From contig JAPTHN010000004.1 in the NCBI GenBank assembly GCA_026936325.1, positions 46,527,289 to 46,591,288 on the forward strand: a stretch of 64,000 nucleotides of DNA. Direction: 5' to 3'. Below, piece by piece: positions 46,500 to 58,399 of this stretch (position 1 is its first letter; each line of letters opens with the position of its first letter). The notes under the pieces are model-generated. The model made no database searches and was not told the origin of the DNA. It saw only the letters and a list, made by a program, of their open reading frames with translations. The position numbers and the translations under genes were made by a program. The DNA is from Platynereis dumerilii (Eukaryota > Annelida > Polychaeta > Phyllodocida > Nereididae).

Positions 46500-47905
46500 T
46501 ACCATCATTACCGATGTGGATAATACAAAAACAACAGGTGGAAATAATTACAAAACATATTACCTTGCATGAAGAGAAGTTCAAGAGTAAATACCATCGA
46601 GATGAACCATAATTGATGCATTTATTATCTATTTACGGTGAGATGATAGGCCTACAGTGTTTGGAAAATAACAAAACATTTATGTTGGTGTTATCACAGG
46701 ATACTAGTTATCATAGAATATTGGTCATACAAAACAATAGCATATTTTCCAGAGATCAACAACAGCCTGTCAAGCCGTGGTCCTCACAACTGATCAGACA
46801 CTGTGAACGCCTGCCATTGGAGTGAAATGTAGTTTTTAAAATATACATGTAGTTAAGCAACACACTAAAAAAATATTCGTTCAACCAATTTACTTCACTG
46901 TCATCAACTGACCACCTAAATCAATCCAGCCAGCGAGAGACCTGAGGCAGTCACAATCAATCTCACAATAGAGATGGTCACAATCAGTCTGAAGAACTTT
47001 GTAGACTTCTGAAACTGACACTGGTTCTGTTTCCAATTGGATGGAAAGACTAGATGTTTGTTGTCGGACACAAGATGACGAGGAAAATATCGGAGAAAGA
47101 GAAGAGGGCTTGCACAGGATAATGAGCAGGGGTTGGTGCTTCTGTAATTGTAAAGAAGTATGGGAATGAAGTACTTATTTGTAAGAGTGAGCGATGAGCA
47201 TGCAAAAGGATATGGATGGATGATTTGGGAAAGCACAACACACTGTAAAATTTGAATTTTGAGTTAGCTTAAATGATTGAGTGAGATGGTTGCACAATTC
47301 CTTTGAGCTAACATTGCTTGTGGTTTTATGTTATAACAGCGAAAAGATTATCCTAACTCAAAACATCAAGCTATCATAGCTCAAACAAATTGTGCAACCA
47401 TCTCACTAAATCATTTGAGCTGACTCAAAATTTCAAATTTTACAGTGCACCCAGACATGTTTTCGAAGCTTGGAAGTATAGCCTTTCATATCGCAGATGC
47501 TGTGGAGTGGTTTTCTGAAGGGAAGTTCTCTTGACTGAAAAACTGTTGTCCAATAATGTAGTCAGACATTATATAAGTCTTAAGTGGGCCTCTGATATAA
47601 TTGCCACTGAGCCATTGTACAGCTGAGGGACTTGATTAGTCAGAAATTGTGGTTTGAGATTGATGGCCGACTGCTAAGCAACTGCCTGGGGACTGAATGC
47701 TTTCTGTAGAAGTTCTCCACAGCTAAGAAAACAAATAATTTATGTAAAGACTTCATTTGCTTGGTGCTGTCTCAGTGAGATAATTAGTATGATGCTAAAG
47801 TCCCTGACTCTATGATAACAACCATTTACTACTGAACCATACTCAATCTTGTTGAACCGTCTTATTGCTGAAAACGTTTTAAACCTACTAGTGTTTCCTG
47901 TGTTA
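46500..47905. repeat. Tandem segmental duplication, copy 2 (modules a, b and c)
   Basis: Module a 46500-46830, module b about 46920-47220, module c about 47550-47820 (TATAAGTCTTAAGTGGGCC, ACAGCTGAGGGACTTGATTA). Module c recurs at 51075-51340. Confidence 0.75.
47241..47447. mobile_element. CACTG-ended palindromic MITE, 207 bp, copy 3
   Basis: Starts CACTGTAAAATTTGAATTTT and ends CAAATTTTACAGTG; CA on both sides (47239-47240, 47448-47449). Arms pair almost over the whole length. Cleanest copy in the window. Confidence 0.9.
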
Positions 47906-48315
47906 TATAAGATCCTTGTGATATAACGTAACTGAATTGCCTAATGAGTAGTGTGGCCAACTGGCCATATTTCTCCTGCATGAAGTGCTATTTAAGTAGT
48001 GACACTGCTCCCATGTGTAAGACCATGCACTTCATGTCTGCAGGAGGGGTTGTCTTGTAATGCAGAGGCCCTTGTAATTTCTTGCTGTATTTCAAGCAGA
48101 ATATGTATGATTGTTTAAAATTGGGAAATTGAAGAAAAAGACAAAGCAGATAATTATAGCAAGAATCAGGACACCTCTCAAGAATGAATTGCTGAATGGA
48201 TTTAAGAAACATATTGAAATGAACTTTATAGAAAAATGAAAATTTGGGCTACAAGTTTCCTTAAATACCAATAAATATACATCATTTTTATGTTTTTAAT
48301 CAATGAGAGTACGTA

Positions 48316-48619
48316 AGGGACCCTTCAGAATCTATGACTGGAGGGGGGGGGGGTGTGAGTTTTGCAGAACTTCCCATAAAAAATTGATACCCCCCTTGAG
48401 ATTCATGCAGATTTTTAGTACCCCACATCTAGGTTTCATGCAGATTTTTAGTACCCCCCCTCGACATACAAAGCAATACACACATATATTGTCATAGATG
48501 TGCCCTTGGACATCTTGCCAAAAATTAGTACCTCCCTCCTTGAAACACGTGTGAAGAGTTAGTACCCTCTCGACCAAAACTCCCATCCCCCCCCCAGTCG
48601 TAAATTCTGAACGGTCCCT
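48316..48619. mobile_element. AGGGACC/G-tract MITE, 304 bp, copy 2
   Basis: Ends AGGGACCCTTCAGAATCTAT and TAAATTCTGAACGGTCCCT. Inside, TTCATGCAGATTTTTAGTACC occurs twice in tandem (about 48400-48455), and TTAGTACC-type blocks recur towards the right. The 101-codon minus-strand frame spanning it is a by-product of the repeats. Confidence 0.8.
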
Positions 48620-48856
48620 AATCATAATTCTCTGCATCGGATATTCTTGTGACCAAGGTGAAATTGCTCCCCTGTAATTAGCTACAATTTATGGATGCTT
48701 TAATAGACATTTCAACCATCCTTATATTTTGTTAGTATCTGAATATAAGTTGATTTGATAAAATGGATGTACATTTTTGTAGGCTTTAAAATAAACCACT
48801 TCAGTAAGTTTCCTTGGTAAAATGAACTTGAATTTCATCTCAAATTTAAGTAAAAG

Positions 48857-49158
48857 CCCCGAGCAGCCCACAACATGAACACAACGTTAATTGCCCATTG
48901 TACTGGTGGAGGTCTCTTCTTTGGTCACATAAAAATGTACGGTAAAAATTATGTTGCTACAACATGAACACAGCATTGAGAATTTTCACAACATTGTGAC
49001 AATGTTGCACAATGTTGCTTGCTGATGTCATAGTGTTATCTTGACATTGCTTCTCAATGTTGTGAAATTGTCATTTTGACCATGTTACTCTAGGAAATTT
49101 TCACCTTCATTACGACTTCGTAGCAAAATTGGAGCAATGCAGATGTTCCCATTGGGAC
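48857..49158. mobile_element. GGGCACATC/AACGTTG element, 302-bp copy
   Basis: Left end CCCGAGCAGCCCACAACATG, right end GCAGATGTTCCCATTGGG; interior with repeated ACATTGTGACAATGTTG motifs. More decayed than the copy at 38695. Confidence 0.6.
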
Positions 49159-50114
49159 AGATGCTTGATTATTTCATTCTACAATAATTATCTGTTTGGA
49201 TAATGCAATAACAATGGGTGAAATAATTGATTCAACCTTGAAAAGTGTCTTACATCTTTATATAATAACTACGTATTACCTTAAGCGAAGAGAAATTATA
49301 GGATAAATACCCAGTGATTAGAGCCCTAAGTAGTGTATTTTGCTTTTAATTCAAGGTGATAAGCCTAAAATGTATTGAAAATTACCAAATAATTAGGTTG
49401 GAGACTTGGAGTTACATAGAATAGTTGTTATACAGAACAGATTCAACTGAAAAACAAAGACATATTTTCCAAGGGTCCACAACAGTCTGTCAAGCCAGGG
49501 TGATCGTACAGTAAACGAATAAAGAGTACATACATTTCTCTGCCATCAGTGACCTCACAACAAGCCCTATCGAATGCATTAAAATGAATTGTTTGACATT
49601 GGGTTACTTGTGACCTCACTGATGAGGGCTGTGAGTCAGGTGGTGACTGGTTTCAACAGCATTGAAAGTATAGGGTATGATGTCATTAACTGCATGTGAG
49701 TGATAAAGAATATCATTGGATAGATAAGGATTTGACCTAACAAGGAACATTTCAGTCCAATTCTGTAAGCTTTTGACGTTCATCTACAGTAACTGATTTT
49801 AGACACTGTACACCGTGAACACCATTCATGAAAAAAAAAACAGCTCATGAAAGAAATGGTGTGGCTATAAACAATTATTGTAAGAGTAACAACTCATAAT
49901 ATGGCATTAACCCCAGACAGGGTGAAACATAAAAAGTATAGACCCTGATAACTGTAAGATTGTCAACACCTAAATTAAAGATACCTGGTGAAATAGATAT
50001 ATTAAATTGTCATTCAAAGAGGAATCGAGATGGATGTTTGGGCCTTGAGCTGTATGTCAAAAATGTGTCCTATATTTTAGTCAGGAGTGAACATGTGTCC
50101 TGTGTAGGAGATCC

Positions 50115-50375
50115 CAGTGATGGAAATGGAAAATTTTCGTCGGGGGAGCTTTTGGCTGGCGAGGCAGCCGGGCGGCATTCAAAATTTTTAAAAGGAGAAA
50201 AAATTCAGTGATCAGACCATATTTTGTCTAATAATACATGGAGGACTGAAAAAGTGACCATGAAAAGTATATATTTACCACTGATGATTGGGGGAGCTGT
50301 AGCAGGTCATAGCTCCCCCTGTTTTTTGATCAAGGGAGCTCAGCTCCCCTGAGCTCCCCCCCATTTCCATCACTG
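50115..50375. mobile_element. hAT MITE with CAGTGATGGAAATGG ends, 261 bp, copy 1
   Basis: Starts CAGTGATGGAAATGG and ends CCATTTCCATCACTG, flanked by the 8-bp duplication GGAGATCC (50107-50114 and 50376-50383). The right part holds AGCTCAGCTCCCC repeats. A copy of the same length is at 58130. Confidence 0.9.
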
Positions 50376-50740
50376 GGAGATCCTACAACAGTTCTTCATT
50401 TCAACCAATTATTTCCAAGTCATGAGCTGAGTACATAACTCTATCTTGCTTGAAAAGGTCACTCGGAGACAGTCGCAATCATTCTCACTGTCACAGTGTC
50501 TTATAAAAGAGATGGTCACAATCAGTCTCAAGAACTTTGAGACTTCCGAAACCAACACTGGTTCTGTTCCCAATTGAATGGAAACACAAGATGTTTGTTG
50601 TCGGACACAAAATGATGAGGAAAGTATTGGAGAAAGAGAAGAGGGCTTACACAGGATAATGAGCAGAGGTTGGTGCTTCTGTAATTGTAAAGAAGTATGG
50701 GGAAGGAACTACTCATTTTCAAGAGTGAACATGCACCAGT

Positions 50741-50935
50741 AGATGGACGGATGACTGTGATCTTTACATCCGGCCTTTCTGCATTCTAGTGGGCTTATTA
50801 GGTAAGGGGATGATAGAAACCTCTGTCCAGACAGAGATCCAGCTGGTAAGGCATTATCTGGCCAAAGCCAGGATTCAAACACACATAGGACCCAGTGATG
50901 GGAACCATGCCGAGAGTGCTTTCAACCAATCATGA
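50741..50935 (-). mobile_element. tRNA-derived SINE with (CATC)n-type tail
   Basis: On the minus strand a B-box GTTTGAATCC (50880-50871) follows an A-box-like stretch near 50930-50908. The 3' end near 50741 reads into CATCCGTCCATC. Relatives at 10153 (plus) and 52788 (minus). Confidence 0.65.
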
Positions 50936-51369
50936 CAAACTGTGTAGGCTGTAGCGGTTGTCCTCAATTTTCTTGTCAGACAGACGTAGAGAGATCTACA
51001 GATAGACAGACAAAGGCAAATGAAATCAGTATTCCTGTCTATTAGCTCCCACTTGTAGCGGGACTAATAATGAGGTCAGACAATGTTGTTACATAAGTCT
51101 TAAGTGGCCACTGATATAATTGCCTATGAGCCTTTGTACAGCTGAGGGACTTGATTAGCTGGAAATTGTGGTTTTACATAAATGGCTAATTGCTAAGCAA
51201 ATACCAAGGGGCTGAACCCTATTCTGCATAAATTCTCCAGATTTAAGAAAGCTAGTAATTTGTGAAGTCACGAAGTTTGCTTGCTTTTCCCTGGGTGGTG
51301 TTATTGGTATGACGCAAAAGTCCCCAATTCTATTGTAACTTATTATTCATATCCTATGTCCCGGGTGAC

Positions 51370-52785
51370 AACAGAACAAACCGAGACTAACACTTATACC
51401 GAAAGCAGCGCATTGAATAATGGTCGGTTGCTGGGGATTAAGAATTTTCGCACTACATAATATTATTTGTAAGTTCATTAGTTAAATAAACCTCTAAGGA
51501 GTCATTGCCCAGTACTAAAGGACCAATTATGTTGAGAAAAAAACTGAAAAAAAAAATTGAACCACTAATGCACATAGCCCCTATTTTTACAAATACTACA
51601 ATTAAACCTCCGATCCAAACAACACGCAGACGGGAGTTTGCCTATGAAGTTCCGCTGAAAACTTCTGGTTCCTCACCAAAAGCTCGAACCAAAGACCTTC
51701 AGCAGAGCGGGCCTGGGCCATTACCACTCAGGTTGGTAGACTGGAAAAGGACAGCAGAAGGCAAGCTGAAGCATAAAAGATGAGGGGAACTTATGGCTCC
51801 TTTGGGGATACCTTTTGAAACAGCTTGGTGAGCTGGCTGAATTGAGCCATAAGAAGAGTTAAACTCAAGAGAGTAGAAATTTACAAGGCAACTCCTCTAC
51901 CAAAGTGACAACTCTAGAGTGATAATTCCTGGTGCCTCTACCGACAACTCTTTGAATCAAAATTACTAAAGGCTTGTCACTGTTACAAAATTAATATTGG
52001 ATTAGTTACATGTATCAATGTGATAATCAAGACTACCAGATGGTGATCAAATTGACTACTTTCAGAGTCAGCATAATAATTTTGGTTATGATAGGATAGT
52101 CAAATTTTGCACATATTACTACCCTAAAGTAGTCATTTTAAAACTAGTCACACTGAAAACCCAATGTTTAGAGAGTACAATCAAAATAAAGTTAGAACAT
52201 TTTCTGTCAGAAGTCCTGTGTTTAACTACTTTTGCTTATCTTTTACTCCTCACTGAACGTTACAGAATAAGTGGACTACAAAGAATATGGGATTTATTGC
52301 AGTCAAATACTGGCTTGCGATTGGCTGACAGAGGTTTCAAATGGTATACAATATATTTACGTCATGCAGCTTTCCAAATATAGCAATGCAAGATGACATT
52401 GTGTACTACTCAATGTACCGTATTGGTCTTTTAATTGGCAATTTCTCATGAAAATACTTGGGCTTTTATGGAATGTGTGGGTTTTGAGTACAATGACCAA
52501 CACATCATTCGCAAATTCAAAAGCCTTCATGGAAACTCCGTGATTAAGAACGTGCTGAAGTTGGCACTACTATAAGGAGTCATGCGTCATTAAAGATTGT
52601 GAAGATAAACAATGTTCCTTTGTCAGATTGTAGGACTTCTTTGATATGATGTCCCCCTGTAGATTTTTCATTTTGAAGCGTGATAAAGTCTTCTGATTTT
52701 AATGAACTCCATAGCACAAACTGCATGGGTTTTCTCTGAAACTTTGGCCTGTTTTCAATGTTGCACTGCATTCTTGATACCCATT
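51370..52785. other. Gene-free stretch
   Basis: A basic 92-codon frame (51505-51783) has no recognised domain and no splice context; not called. Nothing else delimited. Confidence 0.4.
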
Positions 52786-52787
52786 GA

Positions 52788-52990
52788 GATCAATGGATGA
52801 TTTGGGTTTCATGTCCTGTAGCTATACTCTTGGTAAGCTAAGTAGGACAGGAGGAGGACACATCAATAAGGCGAGGGACAAGAGAAACGACTGCCTTACA
52901 TAGGTCGAGAGGTGATCGAGCAAGAGCTTGATTCAAACCCTTGATTCTAGCCAGTGATAAGCAATAGTGCGCTGTAAACTGAGCTTACCT
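52788..52990 (-). mobile_element. tRNA-derived SINE
   Basis: Minus strand: A-box-like AAGCTCAGTTTACAGCGC (near 52986-52969), B-box GGGTTTGAATC (52940-52930), body ending ACAGGACATGAAACCCAAAT and CATCC. The 3' body matches the SINE at 10153. Confidence 0.7.
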
Positions 52991-52994
52991 TTCT

Positions 52995-53570
52995 CCCTTG
53001 GACTTGTGAAGCCTGTTCCTTGTTTCTCCTACTGCTGTTGAAGACCTCAGGACTTTCGAAGCCGGCAGCGTATAGTGACTCTTCACTAGTAATATCAAAG
53101 AAAAAAGTCATGGTTCATATGAACCCCGCTATGTCCTAAGGACAGAAGAGTGTTACAGAAGAAACTAATTTTGTAGAACAGAATGTTTCAGAATTTGCAG
53201 GCCTGTGTTGTCGCATATTTTCTTAATGCACAAGTCACCCGACGCTTGCAGCGAGATCGAAAGCCACAGCAAGAGAGGTCACAACTTCATGGCTAAAAGT
53301 CCACAAGTCTACAAGTCTGCAAGCTACTTAAACTCTCATTGTTCTCTATAGGAGGGGGAATGGGCTCTGCCCCTAGATTTGTTGCTTGAACTTGCCTACC
53401 CTCCCTCTGGATCCGTCGCTTGAACTTGTTGATATCCAGTACTCCATCTCCCTTGTAGTAATTGCAAAATTGCTCAAATTCATGATGAAGTACATAATTG
53501 GCATATCGGATTGAGAGGTGCGGTCCTGTAGTTTCTCTTCATCATCTCATTAATGTATGAAATCAGTCTC
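52995..53570. other. Gene-free stretch
   Basis: Nothing recognised between the SINE and the TA-flanked element at 53577. Confidence 0.4.
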
Positions 53571-53576
53571 GCATTA

Positions 53577-54508
53577 GGGGGAACGGGGGCACATTGGAAC
53601 GCGGGGCACTGTGGGACAGTGGGGTTTTCTTGGATCCTGGCAAGGTATATGATATGGTAGTGCCATCATATCTTGTAATTTCACATCCTGATGTTTCCAT
53701 GGTTTTATAGACAAATTACAGCCACATGCAGAAGTATGGCGAGCAAAAGTTTGTTTTTGCTACTACTGAAGTAAATATGGACAGGTTCAATTCAAACCAT
53801 TCTGTGGACAAACCATGAACAATGAAGCTTTCTCAGTGCTTGTATGAATTTATATATCCTAACGAACAGTTATGAATTGCTATCCGTATAAACACACTCA
53901 CTGGTGTCCGAGAAATTAGCATTTTGATGTAAAAGTCATATCGGGGCTCATTGGGACAGTGAATTTGGGGCACATTGGGACGCACTTAATATGGCAGAAT
54001 TTAAGAGTCCAAGGCAACTGAATGACCTGGGACAGCACACAACAGGTGTTCAGGCCACAGTGAATAGAGGTATAGTGGATTACCATGCTCTGTGAACAAA
54101 TTTGTTGCAAAGCACTGTGTGTTACTTACATAGATGTCCGCACCCAGGACATTTTATGTTAAATGTTTAAAACTGTTTAAAGTTATGAACTATTGGCACT
54201 ACAAGGTGTTAATGCACTGTACATATATTGTCTTACGCACTACTTATATGTGATATCTATTGCACATGGAGTGTTAAAATGATTTTTCAATTGATGTCCC
54301 AATGTGCCCCGGCTGATGTCCCAATGTGCCCCGCGGCACATTTTGCTCTCTGGCTGCAAAAGGGTATGTGAAGTCTAGTTTATTATGCCTTGCATTTAAG
54401 CTCAATGGTATTGGTGATATTCATGCAAACTTCTGAGTTCTTCAGTGCTTTCAACATTGAGCAAAATTAGTAGACGTTAAAAGCGTCCCAATGTGCCCCC
54501 GTTCCCCC
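53577..54508. mobile_element. TA-flanked 932-bp element, GGGGCACATTGGGAC motif
   Basis: Ends GGGGGAACGGGGGCACATTG and CAATGTGCCCCCGTTCCCCC; TA at 53575-53576 and 54509-54510. The motif GGGGCACATTGGGAC or its complement recurs near 53942-53980 and twice near 54295-54330. No transposase frame. Confidence 0.85.
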
Positions 54509-54667
54509 TACGCATATAGGTTTCTGTAATTGTCTTACTTAAGATAGTATGAATCATTATACATTACACAAGAAAAGTTACATAAATGCACCAACTATTT
54601 CTTACACAATTGCGTTGTTTATTCAAAGAAGTATGTGAACGTATCTGTCTTAACACTGATTCAATTA

Positions 54668-55168
54668 GAGTTGAGGACAAAATTATTAGCCAGACTCTCT
54701 AATTCAATTCTTCTAAAAATGGGGTATATCAGACCAATAGTCCTCTCACCTAAACTCTAATTTTACTGTTTTTCAATTGGAAAAGGCTAATTCTTCCAAA
54801 AATGTCAAAATTAATCAAGATAAGTAACTGGAACCATAAATGATACGTCTGAGATAAGTTGAAACCTCTATTTAATATCCTGGAACTACTCCCAAAAAGC
54901 ATTAAAAAGCAGGCAGGTGACACTCAGAAATGGCAAGTCTAATGTGGCTAATAATTTTGTCCCAGGATATTTTTGATTTCAGTTAGCCTATACTTATCTG
55001 TGTTAATTTTGAAATTTTTGGAAGAATCAGCCTTTTGTGATAGAAATACCACAGAAATACAGTTTTGGTGAAATATGGTTTGTCTGTGATTCCCCATTTC
55101 GGAGAAAAAAAGGAATTAAAGGAGGAAATCCTGGAACATATCGTTGCTTATAATTTTGTCCTCAACTG
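54668..55168. mobile_element. Tc1-like MITE with GAGGACAAAATTATTAG ends
   Basis: Left AGTTGAGGACAAAATTATTA, right TTATAATTTTGTCCTCAACT then G and TA. A third copy of the end motif, GGCTAATAATTTTGTCCC, lies inside near 54947. The CAGTTGAGGACAAAATTAT end type is common among Tc1-like elements. No coding capacity. Confidence 0.75.
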
Positions 55169-55906
55169 TATAGTGTATATGTATATTCACTACCAAGCAC
55201 TGAATAACTATTCAGACAGTGTGCCTGGGAAATAAACTTACAGAAGTTTTCCTTTAGTCTTCATGTGTTATTTATACAACAGCATTTAAACAGAAGCTCC
55301 TCTGCATCGGGACAAATCCGACAAAATTATATAATTGCATACTCTCTGAAAATTCTGAAAGAAAGTCGAAAAAATTATAGTCACAGGAATTTAACGATAC
55401 ACTCTTAAAACAGATTGGTTGAATATACCAAAATATATTGGTTGAAAATAACCACTTTTATATATGTTGAAATAGGACCAAACAATTCATTGGTTGCAGT
55501 CAACCGATCAAGATAGGTTAACCTACCAACCAATTTGAATTGGTTGATCTCTCTTACTGTTATTTCAACACATGAAATTGGTTAAACATTAACTTTAATA
55601 ATTGGTTGAATGAAAGAACCTTATTGGTTAATAAGGAATGGGATTATAGTTAGTCAACCTCATGCTTCTCTGTAGAATTCAGTCTGACAGCTGTTATCAA
55701 ATTGCCATGGTCCATGGCTTGCCTGATTAGCCTTTATAATATCTAGTGCAAAAATACAGGATGTAAAGCCATTGAACCCTGATGCTAAAGACCATATTCC
55801 CATCCCAGCTGAATGGCTATTCATAAATAAGGTGTTATTTCACTCATCATGTCTTTCATTTCTTGAGGGTGGGGAGGGGTAATTTTTTATTTGTTGGGAA
55901 GAGGGT

Positions 55907-56017
55907 TCCCTGTCAGCGTGCCTCGGCGGTCCGGCGTCGGCCCGGCGTCGGTCCGATGTCAGCAGCATCGGACCGGCTTTGGGCCGACGTTGGGCCGTCG
56001 AGGCACGCTGATAGGGA
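55907..56017. mobile_element. Palindromic 111-bp MITE, copy 2
   Basis: Starts TCCCTGTCAGCGTGCCTCGG and ends CGAGGCACGCTGATAGGGA. Same length as the copy at 5539 and about 85-90 percent alike by eye. Confidence 0.9.
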
Positions 56018-56177
56018 ATATTAATTGTTTGTTTTTTTTTCCTTGTAATCTGAAAAGAGAAAAAAGATTACAGTGACAACAAAAAACAGTTTTTCATTAA
56101 TAAAGATATGCGGGGGACAGAGAGATGGAGAAAGTTTAGCTATCCACCAGAAGGCACTGGAGATGGCTCTAAAAATC

Positions 56178-56222
56178 AGTAGACTTTTCTTCCTTGTTTT
56201 ACCAAGCAGTCTACAGTCCATT
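56178..56222 (-). repeat. 45-bp block identical to 29818-29862
   Basis: The minus-strand frame starts MDCRLLGKTRKKSLL, then diverges from the other copy. Weaker similarity continues to about 56420 (TTATCTTTCACATTTTAAAAG against TTATCTTACACAGTTTAAGAG near 30070). Confidence 0.65.
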
Positions 56223-57517
56223 CACACACCACTAAGATAATAAAATACACTTACCTTGCATAGAAATGTCACTGCAATTCTATATTAACTATGGGACATT
56301 CCTTTGGGAACTAGAACAACTGTATGTGAGTGACTGTTCAAGTTCTTGGTCACCATGGTTCTCCAACAAAATTTTTAGTCTACCTTATCTTTCACATTTT
56401 AAAAGGTCATTTCATATTTTTTTGGAAACAGTGTATCTATATTTATGTGACACACTGATAAAATTGACATGCCTGTGCATCCTGCAGGATTTTACAATTT
56501 CAAAGTTACACACTAAACGTGACTTGACAGTGGATGGATATAGGTGACGACACTCGGCTCTCTGTTGCTCATGATTCTTCTGTTGTGAAATGCTTAGAAT
56601 TTGTTTGGACAAACATGATATGAGCTCTGATCTTATTTATTACACTACCTTGGAATTGTTGAATTTTTAAGTTAACTTTGATGTGTAAGCTAGGATCATG
56701 GCATAAATTATGAGATTATACACTGATTGGTTGTTGTTACAACTCATGATGCTTTTATTGTTGATTAGGTCAATGATTCCTCGCTGATCCTTGACTCACT
56801 TGTTCATTTAAACTTCTGTGTACCACATCAACTTGAATAGATCCCCTCACTCATCCTTTCTCTATTTTAGAGCTATGGACCTTTGTTTCAAGCGGCTTTC
56901 ATGAACGTCTTTACATGCACACTATTACAACTTTTCCTGACTGTATTGAGGGCAGTGCCTCAGGGCAGCCTTTATTTCAAGGGGCTTCTATTCTCCTGGG
57001 TATAGGAGAGAAACTTTATTTAAATAAATATGATGCAACCATTTTTCTGACCATTGGAGTTGGTTGAATTGTTTTCAACCAATTCTAGTTGGTTGCCCTC
57101 AACCAGTCAAAATGGTAGTTTCAACCATAATAATTGATTGATTTTGCCTCAACCAATTGATCGGTTGGTCTTTTCCCAAAAATCAACCAATCGGTTGTAA
57201 GAGTGTAATATTCACAGTGCCTCAAAAACTTGCTATGTAATTGGTTGTGCTGAAGTACCCTCTATTATATACCCAACCCACTAAACTGCACAATATAGAC
57301 CCCCACAGCCAAGAGCTCAGGATTACGCTAATATAACCAACCTATTATACCCAACCCATTACACTGCACTATTATGATAATATTATCTTGTAGAGATGTT
57401 TCTCGGAAAAAAAATAAATAGAGAATGATATATTATAATATCCAGTTTTGTCACAAACAGCATCGCAGTGGCATAAGTAATTGTTTTTATCTATAAGACG
57501 TCCTTAATCCAGTTCTA

Positions 57518-57760
57518 GCGTCCAAAGGGAAAACCTAGTAAGTTACATTCATGACATTCTGAGAAAATCGAATTTTAAAAGCCAGTCCTTGCAGTAAGAG
57601 ATGGACTTACTAGGATTTGCGAGTGTCACTCTGGGGTTACGGGCCACTTCATGAAAATCTAAACTTAATAAATATATAGAAACATGTCTCAGGAGTCCTA
57701 TTTTGACCTTAACTCAATTTGGCCTAAAATGTGACTTACTAGGTTTTTCCCTTTGGACGC
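57518..57760. mobile_element. TA-flanked MITE, GCGTCCAAAGGGAAAACC ends, 243 bp
   Basis: Ends GCGTCCAAAGGGAAAACCTA and TAGGTTTTTCCCTTTGGACGC, TA on both sides (57516-57517, 57761-57762). The inner end motif GACTTACTAGG also occurs near 57603. Confidence 0.85.
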
Positions 57761-58129
57761 TAGAGTTGCGGTCCAACTTTGTAATAAGTTCTGGAGAATG
57801 TTGTGTTTATGCACTGACTAATGCTTATATAACAGTACAGTCATGGACATACCACAGAAATGGAGTTATATATATAGGTGTACTCTTCTTGGCACTGGAT
57901 GAAAGCGTACAAAATTGAATTTAGTTTATTTAATTACCACCATTGTTACATTTTACAAGTATCTACAAAAGATTATACATATATTGACAAATGAAAGAAG
58001 GTAATAGGAGATCATCCGATGAAATACCATTGCCATATAGGTGGGTGTCCCCTGATTTTAAACAAGAACTTGATGAATCAATTTTCATCTAAAAATATAA
58101 AGATCAGCAGAACAAGCGTTAGGTTTACA

Positions 58130-58390
58130 CAGTGATGGAAATGGAAAATTTTTGTCGGGGGACCTCTCGGCTCTTGTGGCATCGGCTCGCTATTCCAAAT
58201 TTTCAAAAGGAAAGAATTCTTCCACCAGAGCATAATTTTGGCTAAAAATACCTTGAAGACTGAAAAAGTGACATGATAATTGTAATTTAACCACTGATCA
58301 TCGGGGGAGCTGGAGCAGGGTACCGCTCCACCTGTTTTTTGGTCAAGGGAGCTCAGCTCCCCCGAGCTCCCCCCCCCATTTCCATCACTG
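58130..58390. mobile_element. hAT MITE with CAGTGATGGAAATGG ends, 261 bp, copy 2
   Basis: Same ends and length as 50115-50375; 8-bp duplication GGTTTACA at 58122-58129 and 58391-58398. Confidence 0.9.
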
Positions 58391-58399
58391 GGTTTACAC

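Larger units (their letters stand above)
49180..51360. repeat. Tandem segmental duplication, copy 3 (modules a, b and c)
   Basis: Module a 49180-49510, module b about 50400-50745, module c about 51075-51340, in the same order as copy 2. Interrupted by the MITE at 50115 and the SINE at 50741. Confidence 0.75.
55400..57205. mobile_element. CACTC-ended 1.8-kb element with TTGGTTGA subterminal repeats
   Basis: Ends CACTCTTAAAACAGATTGGT and ACCAATCGGTTGTAAGAGTG, TA on both sides (55398-55399, 57206-57207). TTGGTTGA or TCAACCAA is repeated many times in the first 250 and last 200 bases. CACTC-type ends, a 2-bp duplication and subterminal repeats suggest EnSpm/CACTA. Contains the MITE at 55907 and the block shared with 29818-29862. 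Confidence 0.75.

Noticed and set aside
48332-48637. 101-codon minus-strand frame with internal peptide repeats
   Set aside because: Lies in an AGGGACC MITE; the peptide repeats mirror its internal DNA repeats.
51505-51783. Basic 92-codon frame that might be a small nuclear protein
   Set aside because: No recognised motif, no regulatory or splice context; composition alone is not enough.
53577-54508. Regularly repeated GGGGCACATTGGGAC words as a CRISPR-like array
   Set aside because: The words are irregularly spaced, in both orientations and inside a TA-flanked inverted-repeat element of an animal genome.
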